Positions 34,990 to 46,947 of a stretch of 64,000 nt of DNA are shown here, one piece after another (position 1 is the first letter of the stretch; each line of letters starts with the position of its first letter). The stretch spans positions 1 to 64,000 of the forward strand of contig JASWJB010000086.1 of assembly GCA_032433595.1 (NCBI GenBank), given 5' to 3'. The position numbers were made by a program, and so were the translations under genes. The notes beneath the pieces were generated by a model that did no database searches, was not told where the DNA came from, and worked only from the letters and a program-made list of their open reading frames with translations. The stretch is from Conoideocrella luteorostrata. Lineage: Eukaryota > Ascomycota > Sordariomycetes > Hypocreales > Clavicipitaceae.

Positions 34990-36132
34990 TCAACACCGGA
35001 GCAACTCATGCAGAGCATTGCAAATCGCGTCTCCGACTTCGACCGTGCTGGCGTCCCCCCCCATGTCCTTTGACCTGATGGCAAGCCCTCCGGCTTCCTT
35101 CGTTTCGCAGACTCGTTGAACTGCCGACTCGATCGCCGCTGCTTCGTCGACCAATAAGCACGAGTATCTGAGCATCATGGCAAGGCTGAGAATCTGCGCC
35201 ACGGGATTGACGATGCCCTTGCCGGCAATGTCTGGCGCGCTACCATGAACCGGCTCGTAGATTCCGTTACACTTGCCTTCACCTGGGATTCCGGATAGGC
35301 TGGCACTGGGTAATGTGCCAAGGCTGCCCACCAAGCCGCCTGAGATGTCTGACAGGATATCTCCAAACGTGTTATCCGTGTGAATGACGCCGTTGAATCC
35401 CCGAGGGTTCTTAACCATGAGCATCGCCATGCTGTCCGCCAGCTGGTGACGCAGCTCAACATCCGTAAACTCCTTCTTGAAGGTAGCCTCCGTCACTCTT
35501 CGCCAAAGTCTGCCACTGGCAAGAACATTGGCTTTATCGGCACTCCAGACAGTGGCCGGCCCGCCACCTCCTTTGCCGTCTCCAGCTTTCCCGAGGATTC
35601 GAGCAACGGCAGCAGACACTCTTGCTAGGCGCTCCACCTCGTGCGGCCTGTAGACCCAAAGATCGGAGGCCACCTCAGGCGTCTCAACCTTTTCGCCGAA
35701 GTAGGCTCCTCCGCAATTCTCCCTCACAACAATGAATTTTGTGCCGCGGATTACGTCGGCCTTGAGAGGTGACGTATCAAGTAAAGACGGAACGATAATC
35801 TCACACGGACGAAGATTAGCAAAGGCATCGAGCTTGTGTCGAAGCTGAAGAATGCCCGACTCGGGGTTTGGCGAAGCGCTGGCCCATTCTGGACCACCGA
35901 CGCTTCCGAACAGCACGGCGTCGCTCTGTGCAGCTTCATCTAGAACCTCATTTGTGATTGGAATGCCATGCTTGTCGATACTGCTGCCGCCGACGAGGCC
36001 AAAAGTGCGTTCGAACTTGATATTGGGGCGCAGCTCTTCGATGATGTCTAAGACCTTCAGCGTTTCTTTCATCACCTCTGGACCTACATGATCACCGGGC
36101 AGAACCAGGATCTTGAATATTGTGGTGCTCAT
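34990..36132 (-). CDS. LEU2: 3-isopropylmalate dehydrogenase
   Basis: NAD-dependent oxidative decarboxylation of 3-isopropylmalate in leucine biosynthesis. Single exon, 380 aa, complete. Seen: LPGDHVGPEVMKETLKVLD at the N-terminus, LFGSVGGPEWA, the substrate loop VRENCGGAYFGEK, catalytic Lys in WSADKANVL, the metal-binding aspartates in HTDNTFGDILSDISGGLVGS, and EPVHGSAPDIAGKGIVNP. The form VRENCGGAYFG replaces the REL-TGG-YFG of yeast and bacteria but is common in filamentous ascomycetes. It is divergent from the SDR gene across 498 bp. Some fungi have two LEU2 paralogues, so I cannot say whether this is the primary one. Confidence 0.93.
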   Translation of the reverse strand: MSTTIFKILVLPGDHVGPEVMKETLKVLDIIEELRPNIKFERTFGLVGGSSIDKHGIPITNEVLDEAAQSDAVLFGSVGGPEWASASPNPESGILQLRHKLDAFANLRPCEIIVPSLLDTSPLKADVIRGTKFIVVRENCGGAYFGEKVETPEVASDLWVYRPHEVERLARVSAAVARILGKAGDGKGGGGPATVWSADKANVLASGRLWRRVTEATFKKEFTDVELRHQLADSMAMLMVKNPRGFNGVIHTDNTFGDILSDISGGLVGSLGTLPSASLSGIPGEGKCNGIYEPVHGSAPDIAGKGIVNPVAQILSLAMMLRYSCLLVDEAAAIESAVQRVCETKEAGGLAIRSKDMGGDASTVEVGDAICNALHELLRC

Positions 36133-36630
36133 TTTTGGCCTTCTGGTCTTTAGCCCTGCAAATCTTCTTCCCCGTTATGACAGCCGCAGGCGCTTTTATA
36201 TATTGCCGAAGACCTTAGGTTGATTGAGATTGAAAATGGCCCGAAGTCGGCGGGCTGCGATCAACCTCGGATATTCGTCAAAGAGGGCCAAATGCCTCGC
36301 GTGGAATCAACAATGCGAATTGTCAGTGCCTCGTCGGCGCCGCTTTTATTGTTCAGCCAGTGGCGCTGCTATTCCATTTTTGGTGCAGCGATGGATCTCA
36401 GTCAGATACTCCGTACTTAGTTACTTCATTCATCCTCCCAGGACTAAGACAGTGCTCCCCGCTTGGTGCAACCATGCGATGACTTATTCGCGACAGTCAT
36501 GAACCACCACCCCGCATTATTTACTTGCACAAAACCCTGCCGGGCACAGATTAGCGTACGCAGCTTTCCTGGTTAGAGTTCGTCCTTCTTCAACTACTCC
36601 GTATTCTCCTCATAATTAAACTAATACACC
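36133..36630. promoter_or_regulatory. Divergent promoter LEU2 / SDR
   Basis: 498 bases between divergent starts. It carries two exact TACTCCGTA elements (36407-36415, 36595-36603), the second 28 bases upstream of the SDR ATG. I saw no Leu3-type CCGG-N-CCGG site. Confidence 0.6.
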
Positions 36631-37489
36631 ATGGCTGGCGGACGTCTTGACGGCAAGGTGGCCATCGTCACCGGAGCAGCTTCTGGATTCGGAAAAGGCA
36701 TCGCAGAGAAGTTCTCCAAAGAGGGGGCCAAAGTCGTCGTCGCGGACCTCTCAGAAGAAGCGGGCAAAACAACTGCCGCTGATATTGGAGGTGTCTTCGT
36801 TAAAGCAGACGTAACAAAGGCCAGCGACTGGGAAAAACTACTCAGCGAGACCGTAGGAGCATTCGGTCAGCTGGACATTGTTGTCAACAACGCAGGCGCT
36901 GGGTACACAAACAAGCCAACTGAGCACGTCGCCGAGTCGGAATTCGACCTGGTTTTCAACGTCAACGTCAAGTCTATCTACATCTCTACCAGCGTCCTGC
37001 TCCAGCAGTACTTTTTGAAGGAGAACCGCCCGGGCACCTTCATCCAGATTGCTTCGACGGCTGGAATTCGACCTCGTCCAGGGTTGACCTGGTATAATGC
37101 CTCCAAGGGGGCGGTCATTACGGCAACCAAGTCCTTGGCTGTGGAATACGGGCCGAAGCAGATTCGGTTTAATGCCGTTTCACCTGTTGTTGGAAGCACG
37201 GGAATGTGAGTGTTTTTTTTCTCGCCCTTTGAACATCACTGTCTGGTTTCGCATGCTTTTTCTAGTTTTGGTTTGGCTAACAACGAACGCTGTGTGATAT
37301 AATAGGACGCATTTGTTCTTGGGCAAGCCTGACACTGCGGAAAACCGGGCGGCCTTTGTTTCTACGGTTCCTCTGGGACGGCCATCTACTCCTGCTGATG
37401 TTGCCAACGCGTGCTGCTACTTGGCTAGTGAGGAGGCAGGGTTTATTACTGGTGTGAATATGGAGGTTGATGGTGGACGCTGCGTGTAA
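36631..37489 (+). CDS. Short-chain dehydrogenase/reductase (classical SDR, FabG/glucose-dehydrogenase-like)
   Basis: Cytosolic NAD(P)-dependent oxidoreductase, 252 aa. Exon 1 is 36631-37205, intron 37206-37305 (GTGAGT...AATAG), exon 2 37306-37489. Cofactor motif TGAASGFGKGI is at residues 13-23 and NNAG at about 88-91. The catalytic triad is Ser142/Thr143 (IASTAG), Tyr155 and Lys159 (YNASK). The C-terminal ITGVNMEVDGGRCV is typical of classical SDRs. Asp in VVVADLSEE after the second strand favours NAD. The substrate is unknown. A start at CACCATGG matches a fungal Kozak context. Confidence 0.92.
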
Positions 37490-39031
37490 GGTGAGATGTG
37501 CGGTGAGCTGGAAGGGTCGCAGAACACGGCACATCGTTTACATGAGCCGCAGTGAAGAAGTTGCGCTGTGCCGTGCAGCAGGGATCTTCAGAGAGTCCGC
37601 ATCTGCATCTTGAATGACAAGCCGATGAAGAAAGTGGGTTGGGCTACTTCCTGTATCACGGCATGATATCAATTAAAATGCATGCATGGCATCATCGGTA
37701 CCTCGTAAGATTGATTGCCTTCCCGGGAAGGCAATGGTGATGGATGGCCGACAGCGCAAGCTAGCACCTAAACTAGTGGCCTATGGAGCCCGGCTGCCCG
37801 GCCATCGCAGCCACCAGCCCACTGTGGGCCCACCATGAGCCCAATACTGAACAAGCCCTGAAGCCGATTGTGGTGCGAGACTTGGCTTCTCTAGGCATTG
37901 GATTTGAGACGATATGTCGGTCGATGGATTGGTATTTTACTTCTCCATACTCCGTACAATGCGGCACAAACTCTTCACGTACCTGCTAGTATGGACGAAA
38001 CGTGAAAGTGAGTAACAACTTTATGCCTTCCACTGTAGGAAGGCTTCGGATGATGTAGTCGATTAATTGTCCGATTTCCAGGGTAGGTAGACTTTGAATG
38101 ACTGTCCATACTGAATCAGATACCTTTGGTGACGTGAGACTTGGCGAAAGTGGTATTTTGTTGCTGTTCGATATTGCTGACCTTATCTGTCGGGCTATCG
38201 GAAATACTACCACGGCAAGAGCTCTATACGACCATGCAGTTAGGCATCAACTACGAGAAGGGTTGGATATGTAGCAGTTGCAGCAGCAGCAGCAGTCATG
38301 GTAGTAGTAGTAACCACGTAGCACTGTGAGCGACCAAGTGAATCATATCGTTCGACAGAGCAGGAACAGTCGCTGACATCTCAGCATTAGTCTGGTCCCG
38401 GCGAAAACCAGGGCAACAGCCCACAGCCAACTCCCATCATATTGTTGTGTTGTAAAGACTCTAATTAGTGTAAGCTGGGGCGGTTCATCGTAAGCTTGCT
38501 TATACGACACTGCTGACTTGCTTCCCCGTTCCTCGTCCAGCCAGTATCTGGGCCTATGACGGCCTGGCACAAACACAGTATCCAGTTTACTAGTCACTTC
38601 GTATTCATGCCACCATGTCTCCGCATTTCCGTGCGCTGTCGAAGCTGTCATATCACCCCCGCACGCACGCCGGGGAGGACGAGTGAATTATGGAGTCGGG
38701 GTCGGGATCGGACGCTGAGTTCATTAAATTGTAACTAGCTAGGTATTCTGCGCTGCCGTCACCATCCATCTCCATTTCCTCAGTACATCAAGTGGCATTG
38801 TCTAGTGCGATTTCGGCTCTCTAATTGTCTGATTGCACCGGGAGCCAGATTATCTCCCCCGCTTGAACAGATCCGTATGCCCGCCCGGTCATTTTTCACG
38901 CGTGACGAGACCCATCACATAATAACGGTCGTTGGTAAAGAGCATCTACTTACATGAGCACTCTGTTTAAAATAAATACCTTGTAAAATTTTCGTTGATT
39001 ATTAATCGCCCATCCTCTCATTTGATTGACC
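37490..39031. other. Intergenic, SDR to aldehyde dehydrogenase
   Basis: 1.5 kb without a recognised gene. It contains TACTCCGTA at 37948-37956, a short CAG/TAG trinucleotide run at 38280-38313, and an AT-rich TTTAAAATAAATA at 38966-38978, which is a plausible TATA region for the gene at 39032. Confidence 0.5.
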
Positions 39032-40771
39032 ATGGCTACTGCTGAGAAGCTGCCCTTCGAACTGGCCGATAGGAGCCTCGCACACCCAGACAGTCTTGTC
39101 GACGGCAAAGGTGTGGCCGCCAAGTCCGGCAAGCGATTCGACGTCATTGACCCTGGAACCGGCAAACCCTGGATATCATGTCCAGACTGCACTGGCGACG
39201 ATGTCGATGCCGCCGTTCAATCTAGCCACAACGCATTCCTGGAATACTCCAGGTGGACGCCGAGAAAGCGCGCACAGTGCATCTCCAAGTGGCATCATCT
39301 AATTGTCTCTGCGAAGGAGGACCTGGCCAAGATCCTGGTGTACGAGACAGGGAAGCCGCTTGCCGAGGCATACGGAGAGATTGACTATGCCGCAGGGTTT
39401 ACGTGGTGGTTTGTCGGCGAGGCAGAGCGTGCCCACGGCAGCTCCATCGTGTCTGCCGTGCCCGGTCGACGAGCCATCACCATCAAGCAGCCCATCGGTG
39501 TTGCTGCGGCTCTAGTTCCGTGGAACTTCCCCGTTGCTCTCACGCTGAGGAAGATGGCGGCTGCCCTGGCGGCGGGCTGCACTATGGTTGTCAAACCATC
39601 GCCAGAGACGCCACTCACAGCTTTGGCCGTGTCCCATCTCGCCTTGAAAGCTGGGTTTCCTAAGGGGGCACTCAACGTTCTCACCACGAGCCTCGATAAT
39701 ACGCCTTCCGTTGCGGAAGCACTTTGTCTGCATCCCCTGGTCAAAAAAGTAACATTCACGGGTAGCACACGCGTCGGCAAAATCATCTCGTCTCTCTGCG
39801 CAAAGAATCTGAAGAAATTCACCCTCGAACTCGGCGGTAACTGCCCCTTCATAATATTCGATGACGCCAACACCGACCAAGCGCTTGGTCAGCTTATGGC
39901 CCTGAAGTGGCGCCACGCGGGCCAGGCGTGCATCTCGTCTAATAGGCTGTATGTGCAGCGCGGCATATACGATTCTTTCGTGCAGGAGCTTGTACGTCAG
40001 ACGTCCCAGCTCAACGTTGGCCATGGTATGGCAGAGGGAACGACCATGGGACCGGTCACATCGCCTCGCGGCCTGGATAAGGCCGAGGAAATGGCCGAGG
40101 ATGCTGCTTCAAAGGGCGCAAAAATGATCTATGGTACGGGTCTTCGCGCAGAAACCACAGGCGGTTATTTTATGAATCCGACCGTTTTCATCGATGTGAC
40201 GGACGACATGCTCATGAGTCGAGATGAGATATTTACGCCATTGCTCGGAGTGTCGGTGTTTGATACAGAGGATGAGGTTGTCCAGCGAGCAAACAATACG
40301 ACAATGGGACTGGCGAGTTATGTCTTCACCAAGAATGTTGATCGTTTGTGGAGGATGTTTGAAAAGCTGGAAGCCGGTATGATTGGTCTGGTACGTAACG
40401 TTACGAACTTTTGTTTGTCTTTTCCCTGTCTCTTGTTGCCGGTAAATAACTTAGCTCTGTCATGCTTTCTTTTTGCATTTGCGTACGGAGTAGTGTAACT
40501 GGTTGTTGCTCAGGCTGAAACCCTCCGTTTCTCTCTCCATTTTGTGTGCATGTCTGCTGTGTTTGCTGCAAGCCTTGTCTTAGTTCCTATTATGTCGCAG
40601 GAAAGCCGCTAACTTACTGGATTCTAGAACACTGGAAACAGTTCATGCGCAGAGGCTCCATTTGGAGGCATCAAAGAGAGTGGTTATGGCAAGGAGAGTG
40701 GCAAGGACGTAGCCGTGGAAGAGTTTTTAGTTACAAAGAACGGCACCTTAACCGTTGAAGGTCACTGGTAG
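39032..40771 (+). CDS. Aldehyde dehydrogenase, succinate-semialdehyde dehydrogenase type
   Basis: NAD(P)-dependent oxidation of an aldehyde, probably succinate semialdehyde (GABA shunt). Exon 1 is 39032-40390, intron 40391-40627 (GTACGT...TTCTAG, 237 bases), exon 2 40628-40771; 500 aa. The ATG at 39032 (ACCATGG) is preferred to one two codons upstream. Motifs: VPWNFPVALTLRKMAAALAA, KPSPETPLTA, FTGSTRVGK, ELGGN with general-base Glu266, and GQACISSNR with catalytic Cys300. In exon 2 there is APFGGIKESGYGKE(S), the conserved C-terminal SSADH block. GCT-W in the I/II positions and EYSRWTPRKRA near residue 75 fit the SSADH subfamily. The intron contains one TACGGAGTA copy (40484). Confidence 0.9.
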
Positions 40772-42544
40772 ACAAGAAACGTCTACGCCCGAGGCAAGAA
40801 ATATGGTATCATGCGACATTTCTCTATGGTGTGGTTCTGTGGCCGATTTTTTTTTTAATCGATCCAAGAATTGTTACATGAGGCTGAATGAAAGTCTCCC
40901 AGACACGGGAGACAGACGACATCACTAGTTGCCTGCTTGAATGCTTGAGCACTGTAAGTTAGTATACTTGCAACCCTCTTGGAACGTTTCGTTGGCGACT
41001 TGGACATGTGTTCGCCGCAGATCTCTCATGCAAATGCTCTGCAGTCAGGAGTCGCATTGCGCGTCGTTTGTAACACTCAACAAGTATGGTTTGTCTGTAA
41101 CATCGAAGAAATGTTTGCAATACACGCGAATGCGATGGTGCATAACTACAAAGCAAGTATCCGGTACCGAGACACTGACACTGGCAAAAAGCACCGTGAG
41201 ACGGCAAGGCGGCGTCCCTCCACCGGGGAACCAGGCTCCTTGCATCCGCAGCGAGGACGTGCAGTCTGTATTTTACTGTTGTATTTCCCATTCCGTAGTG
41301 AAAGGTTTGCTGTATAGGAGGAGGAAGAAGTAAAGCAAGGCAAAACTTGCGAATAGGCTCAAAGACGAGTTGAGAAAATTTTTCATCTTCGTTTGTTCCT
41401 GGTGCCTAATGTTGTTGTTGCATGTTCTGACCAGCATTGGACACGAATCATCTACTTGCTGACTGTTTTTGGTCACGCCACACGTAGGAAGTTATTTCGA
41501 AATTAATTAAAGTTCTCTGGGTAATTAACGTAAAGCGCGCCAGCGACAGTCAGAGCACGGCATTGACCGTGTGGACTAGCGGAAGCATGTGAAGCTTCTC
41601 AAACTACCCTGTTGATAATCCAGTATCATGAGTAAAGTCCACGCAATATTCGTCAGCTTTGCCCACACCTGGTTCATATTAGGTACCCGGTAACTAACTA
41701 ATTGGCAAGATCAAGCTCTAGGTTTGTAGGTTGACAGGTTGGGGACACGTCCGGGCTCACGGTGTGTGTGGCCAATCTAGCAGGCAATCAGCGGCGACTC
41801 GACGTTGGCAGAGTACTCCGTACAGGCAGCAGTAATAAAAACACCAGATGCAACATCAACCACATGACAGAGCGTAACTAGTCAGAATTATGCCACCACC
41901 AGCGGCCCCGGGCCGGGCCACAGGGGGGGTGATCAGGGGTCAGCCAGGCAGACAGCCAGGCCATCAATTTATGGTTTTATGGGCCTAAGGTGAGTTTTTG
42001 ACGCCCCCAACATAAATCGCAGCCGCTGTACGAAGAATATTTCATCCGTACTAGGGAGAGTAGACAGAATGGTATTTACTCCGTATGGGTTGCCCGCGTA
42101 GTTTCCGGGAAATGAAGTCCGGCAGCATGGATAGACTTGTGTAACGACAAAGCAAAGCTGCAGAGCGACGCAAGCCTCGGATTGGTTACCAAAGTCGAGG
42201 AAATCGATATTTCGGTACGACGGTGAATCGGCTAGTACTTGATCTTGATGGGTGATTGAACGAGAGGGGAGAGGGGCTAGGAAGCTGTCTGTGAGAGCTG
42301 TTTGCACATGCGCTGAGCCCGGAAATGGCGGGAAGATGCCGGCGGGTGGTGAGCCACCATGGCAATACCCATAATATTGATAGCCCCAATATGTTGATTC
42401 AGGGGGGGGGTGTTCGGCTCTCGGACGCCATTGATTTGCTCATGGACGGGTGCGTCGCATGCCGGCATGCGTGCATGCATCTTGAATCGTTACCGAGTCG
42501 GCCCTGTTACTTGTGATGATATTGTTATGTACTTTACGAGATTG

Positions 42545-42560
42545 TACGGAGTACGGAGTA
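42545..42560 (+). repeat. Overlapping double copy of the TACGGAGTA nonamer
   Basis: TACGGAGTACGGAGTA: two nonamers sharing TA. An identical overlapping pair occurs at 60978-60993. Confidence 0.9.
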
Positions 42561-45500
42561 GGGTATCGAGAGGCGAGCAAAGAACCAACCGCAGAAGAGA
42601 TGCTGCTGCTGTATTACCGGCGTTGTAGCTGTCTCAGAGAAAAGGGTAATCGTCTACGGGGGAGGCGAGCTGTAACATGGCCAACGCTCGGGCCCAACAC
42701 CGTCGAAGAATTGAGGAAATTGGATCTAGCAGATGCACAAGGAGCAACATCACTGGCAGTGGTGGAGGTGTGGTGGTGGAACGGAGTACTGAGTGTTGTT
42801 TGCTTGGCGACAGCGTGCACCACATTCACTTAGATGTAGTTGGTCTGGGCCGCGCCTTCCGTTGCCATGCGCTTTCCCTCTGGGCCGGAGCCTAAACAGA
42901 TTGCAGGTTGGCGTTAACAAGTCTTCGCCCCAGTATCGTACGGCTTAGCAAGGCATGGTATTGTATTGTAGGAAATGTGCTCTCCACACATGCATGGAGC
43001 CTATTCCATCGCCGCCATTGACTATGGCCTTGTCAGGCACAGCACATGTCGAGTTCTGCATTGAGCTTCTAGAACTGTTGGTCTCACGATCAACGGGGCA
43101 TGGGTCTCTCGCTACCGCATGGGGGGAAAAGGTGTCAATATCTGACAGCCAATGACTACCCTCGAGCCCCAAGGCGACAAAACGACCATCCTGCGTCCAC
43201 ACCGTGACATCACTGCATTCATGCTGACTAGTACAGCAGCATGATCACGTCTTACTCAAGCTCAACCGCCTAGCACACTGCAAACAGAATTTTGAGGCTG
43301 GGTTCCTGCATCCGGATACTCACTGTTTGCCGAGAGGCTGTTCATCCTTGACCAGCCCACAAGAGCTGCGTCCAGCCATATGTCTCAGGTCGACCCGGCA
43401 GACGGGTAAGGTATACACGCATCAGAGATCCCAGACATCGCCGTGCCTTCTTTTCTCTTGTCTCTCCTCCCTCGTTACTCATTTATCTCGTCTACGGGGT
43501 ACGTAGTACTTGGGTTCAAGTAGTATGAACGCGCCGTCGGGTGCTATTCCTAGGGGCTTTGGTAAGTCATTAATAGCGACAAAGGCAATATAGGGAGTCT
43601 CCACAGGGAAAGTTTGGTTAAGGCGGCGCGACGCTAGCCTCGCTGTTGGGTTGGGTTGGTCACCACAGCAAGGAGTACATTAGTACAGTTTACAGATTCT
43701 TATGGACTTTGATTCCTTGGATATTCTTTCTAGGTTGTTCCTTTATGGTACGAGAGCAGTATGCTGACACGTACACTGGGGCGGTAGCTGCTGGCCATGA
43801 CTCTTCCATGAACCGGTTCATTATTGGAGGAATTTCACCTCGAAAAGGCACAAAACACTCAATTTGTCGACAGCCAGGAGTACCGTGGCAGGGATAACAG
43901 GGTTACCCTTCGCCTTTGAACCTGGCCCAGGGGCTGGTTATGGTTTGACCGCCATCAAAAACATGGCTAGACCGCAACATCGGAACAGAGTGCTCTGGAA
44001 AGACACGGAGTACCGGAGCACCGGACGCTTTATCGCAACGATAAGAGCACCCAACGCAAGTATTGTACTCCCTAAAATACTCTACTCCGTACTGCGTAGA
44101 ACACTGCTGATTGCCCACTCCCCCCTGGCGATCTTGTCGGCCCAGGAAATGGGTAGCCCACGCGAGCTTGTGCACGACCCCTTGTCAATGAAGCCGAGCG
44201 AACGAACCATCCTTGTTGCCGTGTACCAGTCAGTGGTCAAAGTGTGAGGAAGTAGAAAAAAAAATAAAAATTATTGACGAGTTGTTGGTTAGGCACACAC
44301 GTTCTGGCTTAAGGGTGTTTTCGTTTATAATCTCAGACATGCCCTCCGATGCTACGCACCTTTTCCCATCCATTCCACCAACTCGCATTATGCTCTGTAC
44401 CAACGACGACTGCTCATTTTCATATGTTCCGCACAGATCCTAATATTCACGGGCTCATTCTTTTTTGGAAACAGAATAACATGATAGCAACAATATCTTG
44501 ACACAAATTCTGGCCACATCCGTCTCCTCCCCGCGACACAACCACCACTTTCAGTTTCGGAGATCTCAATCATACCCTTTGATCGGCATCCAATTTACTC
44601 GGTGAAACAAAGACTGTTCAAAATGGCACGTGGACCTTATGATACCACAGGCATCGCCAAGCCAAATACCCCAAAGCCTCCTAAGCCTTCCCGACAATCT
44701 TCAGTATGGCCGTCTAGCGTAGAATAATGCGCAATTGATGACCGTACGAGCCTGAACACATGACAGCACGCCGGGTCAGGTAAGAGGGCTGACCGCTTTG
44801 CTATTATTTGCACTCGTTGCTGACTGATCCTAACAGTCTGACGATCGGTGCCGCCACATGATACCTCCGATCGACCTCACCTCGTATCTCATCGGCAATT
44901 CTCTTAACTTTCGACAACTGCCTCTAAAGGGTACTTGAATTAACTTTTCTTGTCATCTTCTTGCTTTATGTTTATTCTAGGGTAATATTGGGAACGGACT
45001 ACAAAAATAGAATGGGGCTTTTAACCAATCAGGTGTACAACATTACAAAAAAAGTTTGGATTTCGTGGGGGAAAGACATAGATATTGGATCATACACATG
45101 ATTTCGTCCTTCGATGGGCAAAAATTATACATAGGGGCCAGCAATGGCAAATTGACGATGTTTTAGCACTACGTTGAGTCCAGAGAGCAGTGGAAATGTG
45201 ATATGTGATGAGTATAGGAAATTCGCGTTCAGCAACCCGTAATCATGACCTTGGCCAGATCCAAACCGTACCAAAAAAATCTCAAATTCGAAGAAATGTC
45301 AGCCTAGAAAACTCCGCAATCACAGCACATAGATTGCATCAGTGACCTATCGGACAATATTCTCCTACGGAAGTGGTGGATACGAGCCCGCCGCCGAGGT
45401 GGGACTGACGATGCCGGGGCGGGACGGTAAACATGTGGGGAGTTTCTGCAACGGTCGAGTGGCTGCAATTTTGCAATAGGCTTTGGTCATTGAACGATGG

Positions 45501-46931
45501 TGAAGGTGAAGAGAAAGACCTCGGCGGGAAACTTGCAGCGATGTTCCATATGTTGAGGTGAGCACTCCTTGAGAGGACGGGAGCGCGTTGCGGACAGCCA
45601 CAGATGCTCTAGCTGGGAAGCGAGGTTATCCTCGAGATGCGACGCCAACAAATATAAATCTAGAGATGGGGATATACAGCTTCTACCATTCGATCATTTG
45701 ATATTCGCTCTATTGATGCGAGGTTGCTTTGGGAGAATCCTTTCCAGAGAAAGCTGGCTACGATTGCAGCATCTACAACGACGACATTGATAGCTATGGC
45801 AGAACTGGGAAAGCGGGTATGAATTCAGATTATCAAGAGACGTATTGTATTAGCTAACTCACTTCGCTGCTTTCCCGTGACCGCAAGTGGCGCGGCGCGC
45901 AATACAACCGCTTCCACCTTGCGTACCCTGCTCCCCACCCTTCTTCTCATGTCGCCCACCTTCAACTTGGAGCAATACTGTGCCTCAATCCAGGATATGA
46001 TAACTCAATCCGCAATCCACTCATTTTGTGACACATCATCTCTCATCGATTTCCACTTTTGTCACTTATCCCACGTCATTTGCATTGTGGCTTCACTTCT
46101 GTGTCACTCAGACTGCCACTCACCTGTAGCAATCTCGGAAGGATGATCTCAACGGTTGCGTCGTGGAACACTCAGCTGACGCGCGAAAACGACTATTTCC
46201 TTGTACGTGGAAACAAGGAGGGGAAAAGGAAAGTTTCTGCCTGTACTGGCCATGTAAGCCTGCATGTTGTGTGACGATTTGTCAACCTCCCTTTCGCCGA
46301 AGAAGGCGGCAGTGAGGGCCGGAAGGTCTGGAAGGGTGCAACGGGGCCAGCCGCAGTCGGAGTATCTCTGCAAGTTAAGGGGCGAATACACTTGCGTAGG
46401 CTAAGATATTTTTAACGCCAGGCTATGAAACTGAGTGGTATTGTACCGAGAGCATGCCGCGAAACCGGAAGTCAGCCACTTCGTGAGACTTGTTGGTTCC
46501 AAATATCTGCCTAGGCAAATTACGGCTGAAAGAGACAAACCTAGCATTAGTTAGCGGAATGCACGTTACCAGTCCGGCGGGCTGAGTGCATTGGAACGAG
46601 AGCACATACACGTAATTAAGCACTTACTAGTAAGTCGTCGGTACATATTATTTTCGGCAATTGTAACTGCTCCGTAAGCAAGAGAACCAATGCAGTAGCT
46701 AAGACTAACTACTTTAGCCAAATGCTCCTCCAATAGCGCTACGAGTACGGAATGTGTCTCTTCCAACTTAGACTAACTAGTTGACTTCATCTGCAATCGT
46801 CACTGGCTACCCTATTGCTACGAGACGGCTAAAGCCAGCTTATCACTGCACGCTCGCCTCGTGACGCAGCCTCACTCCTTGCAGGATGCAACTAACTACT
46901 TCATACCGAGATTCCATTCTTTTCACTAGAG

Positions 46932-46947
46932 CCCCCCCCCCCCCCCC
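46932..46947. repeat. C16 homopolymer
   Basis: Sixteen C residues in the gene-poor region, similar to the C21 run at the window start and the G13 run at 15948. Confidence 0.85.

Noticed and set aside
43864..44247. 127-codon plus-strand frame in the gene-poor region
   Set aside because: Random composition, overlapped by another frame at its start and by a minus-strand frame; no domain.
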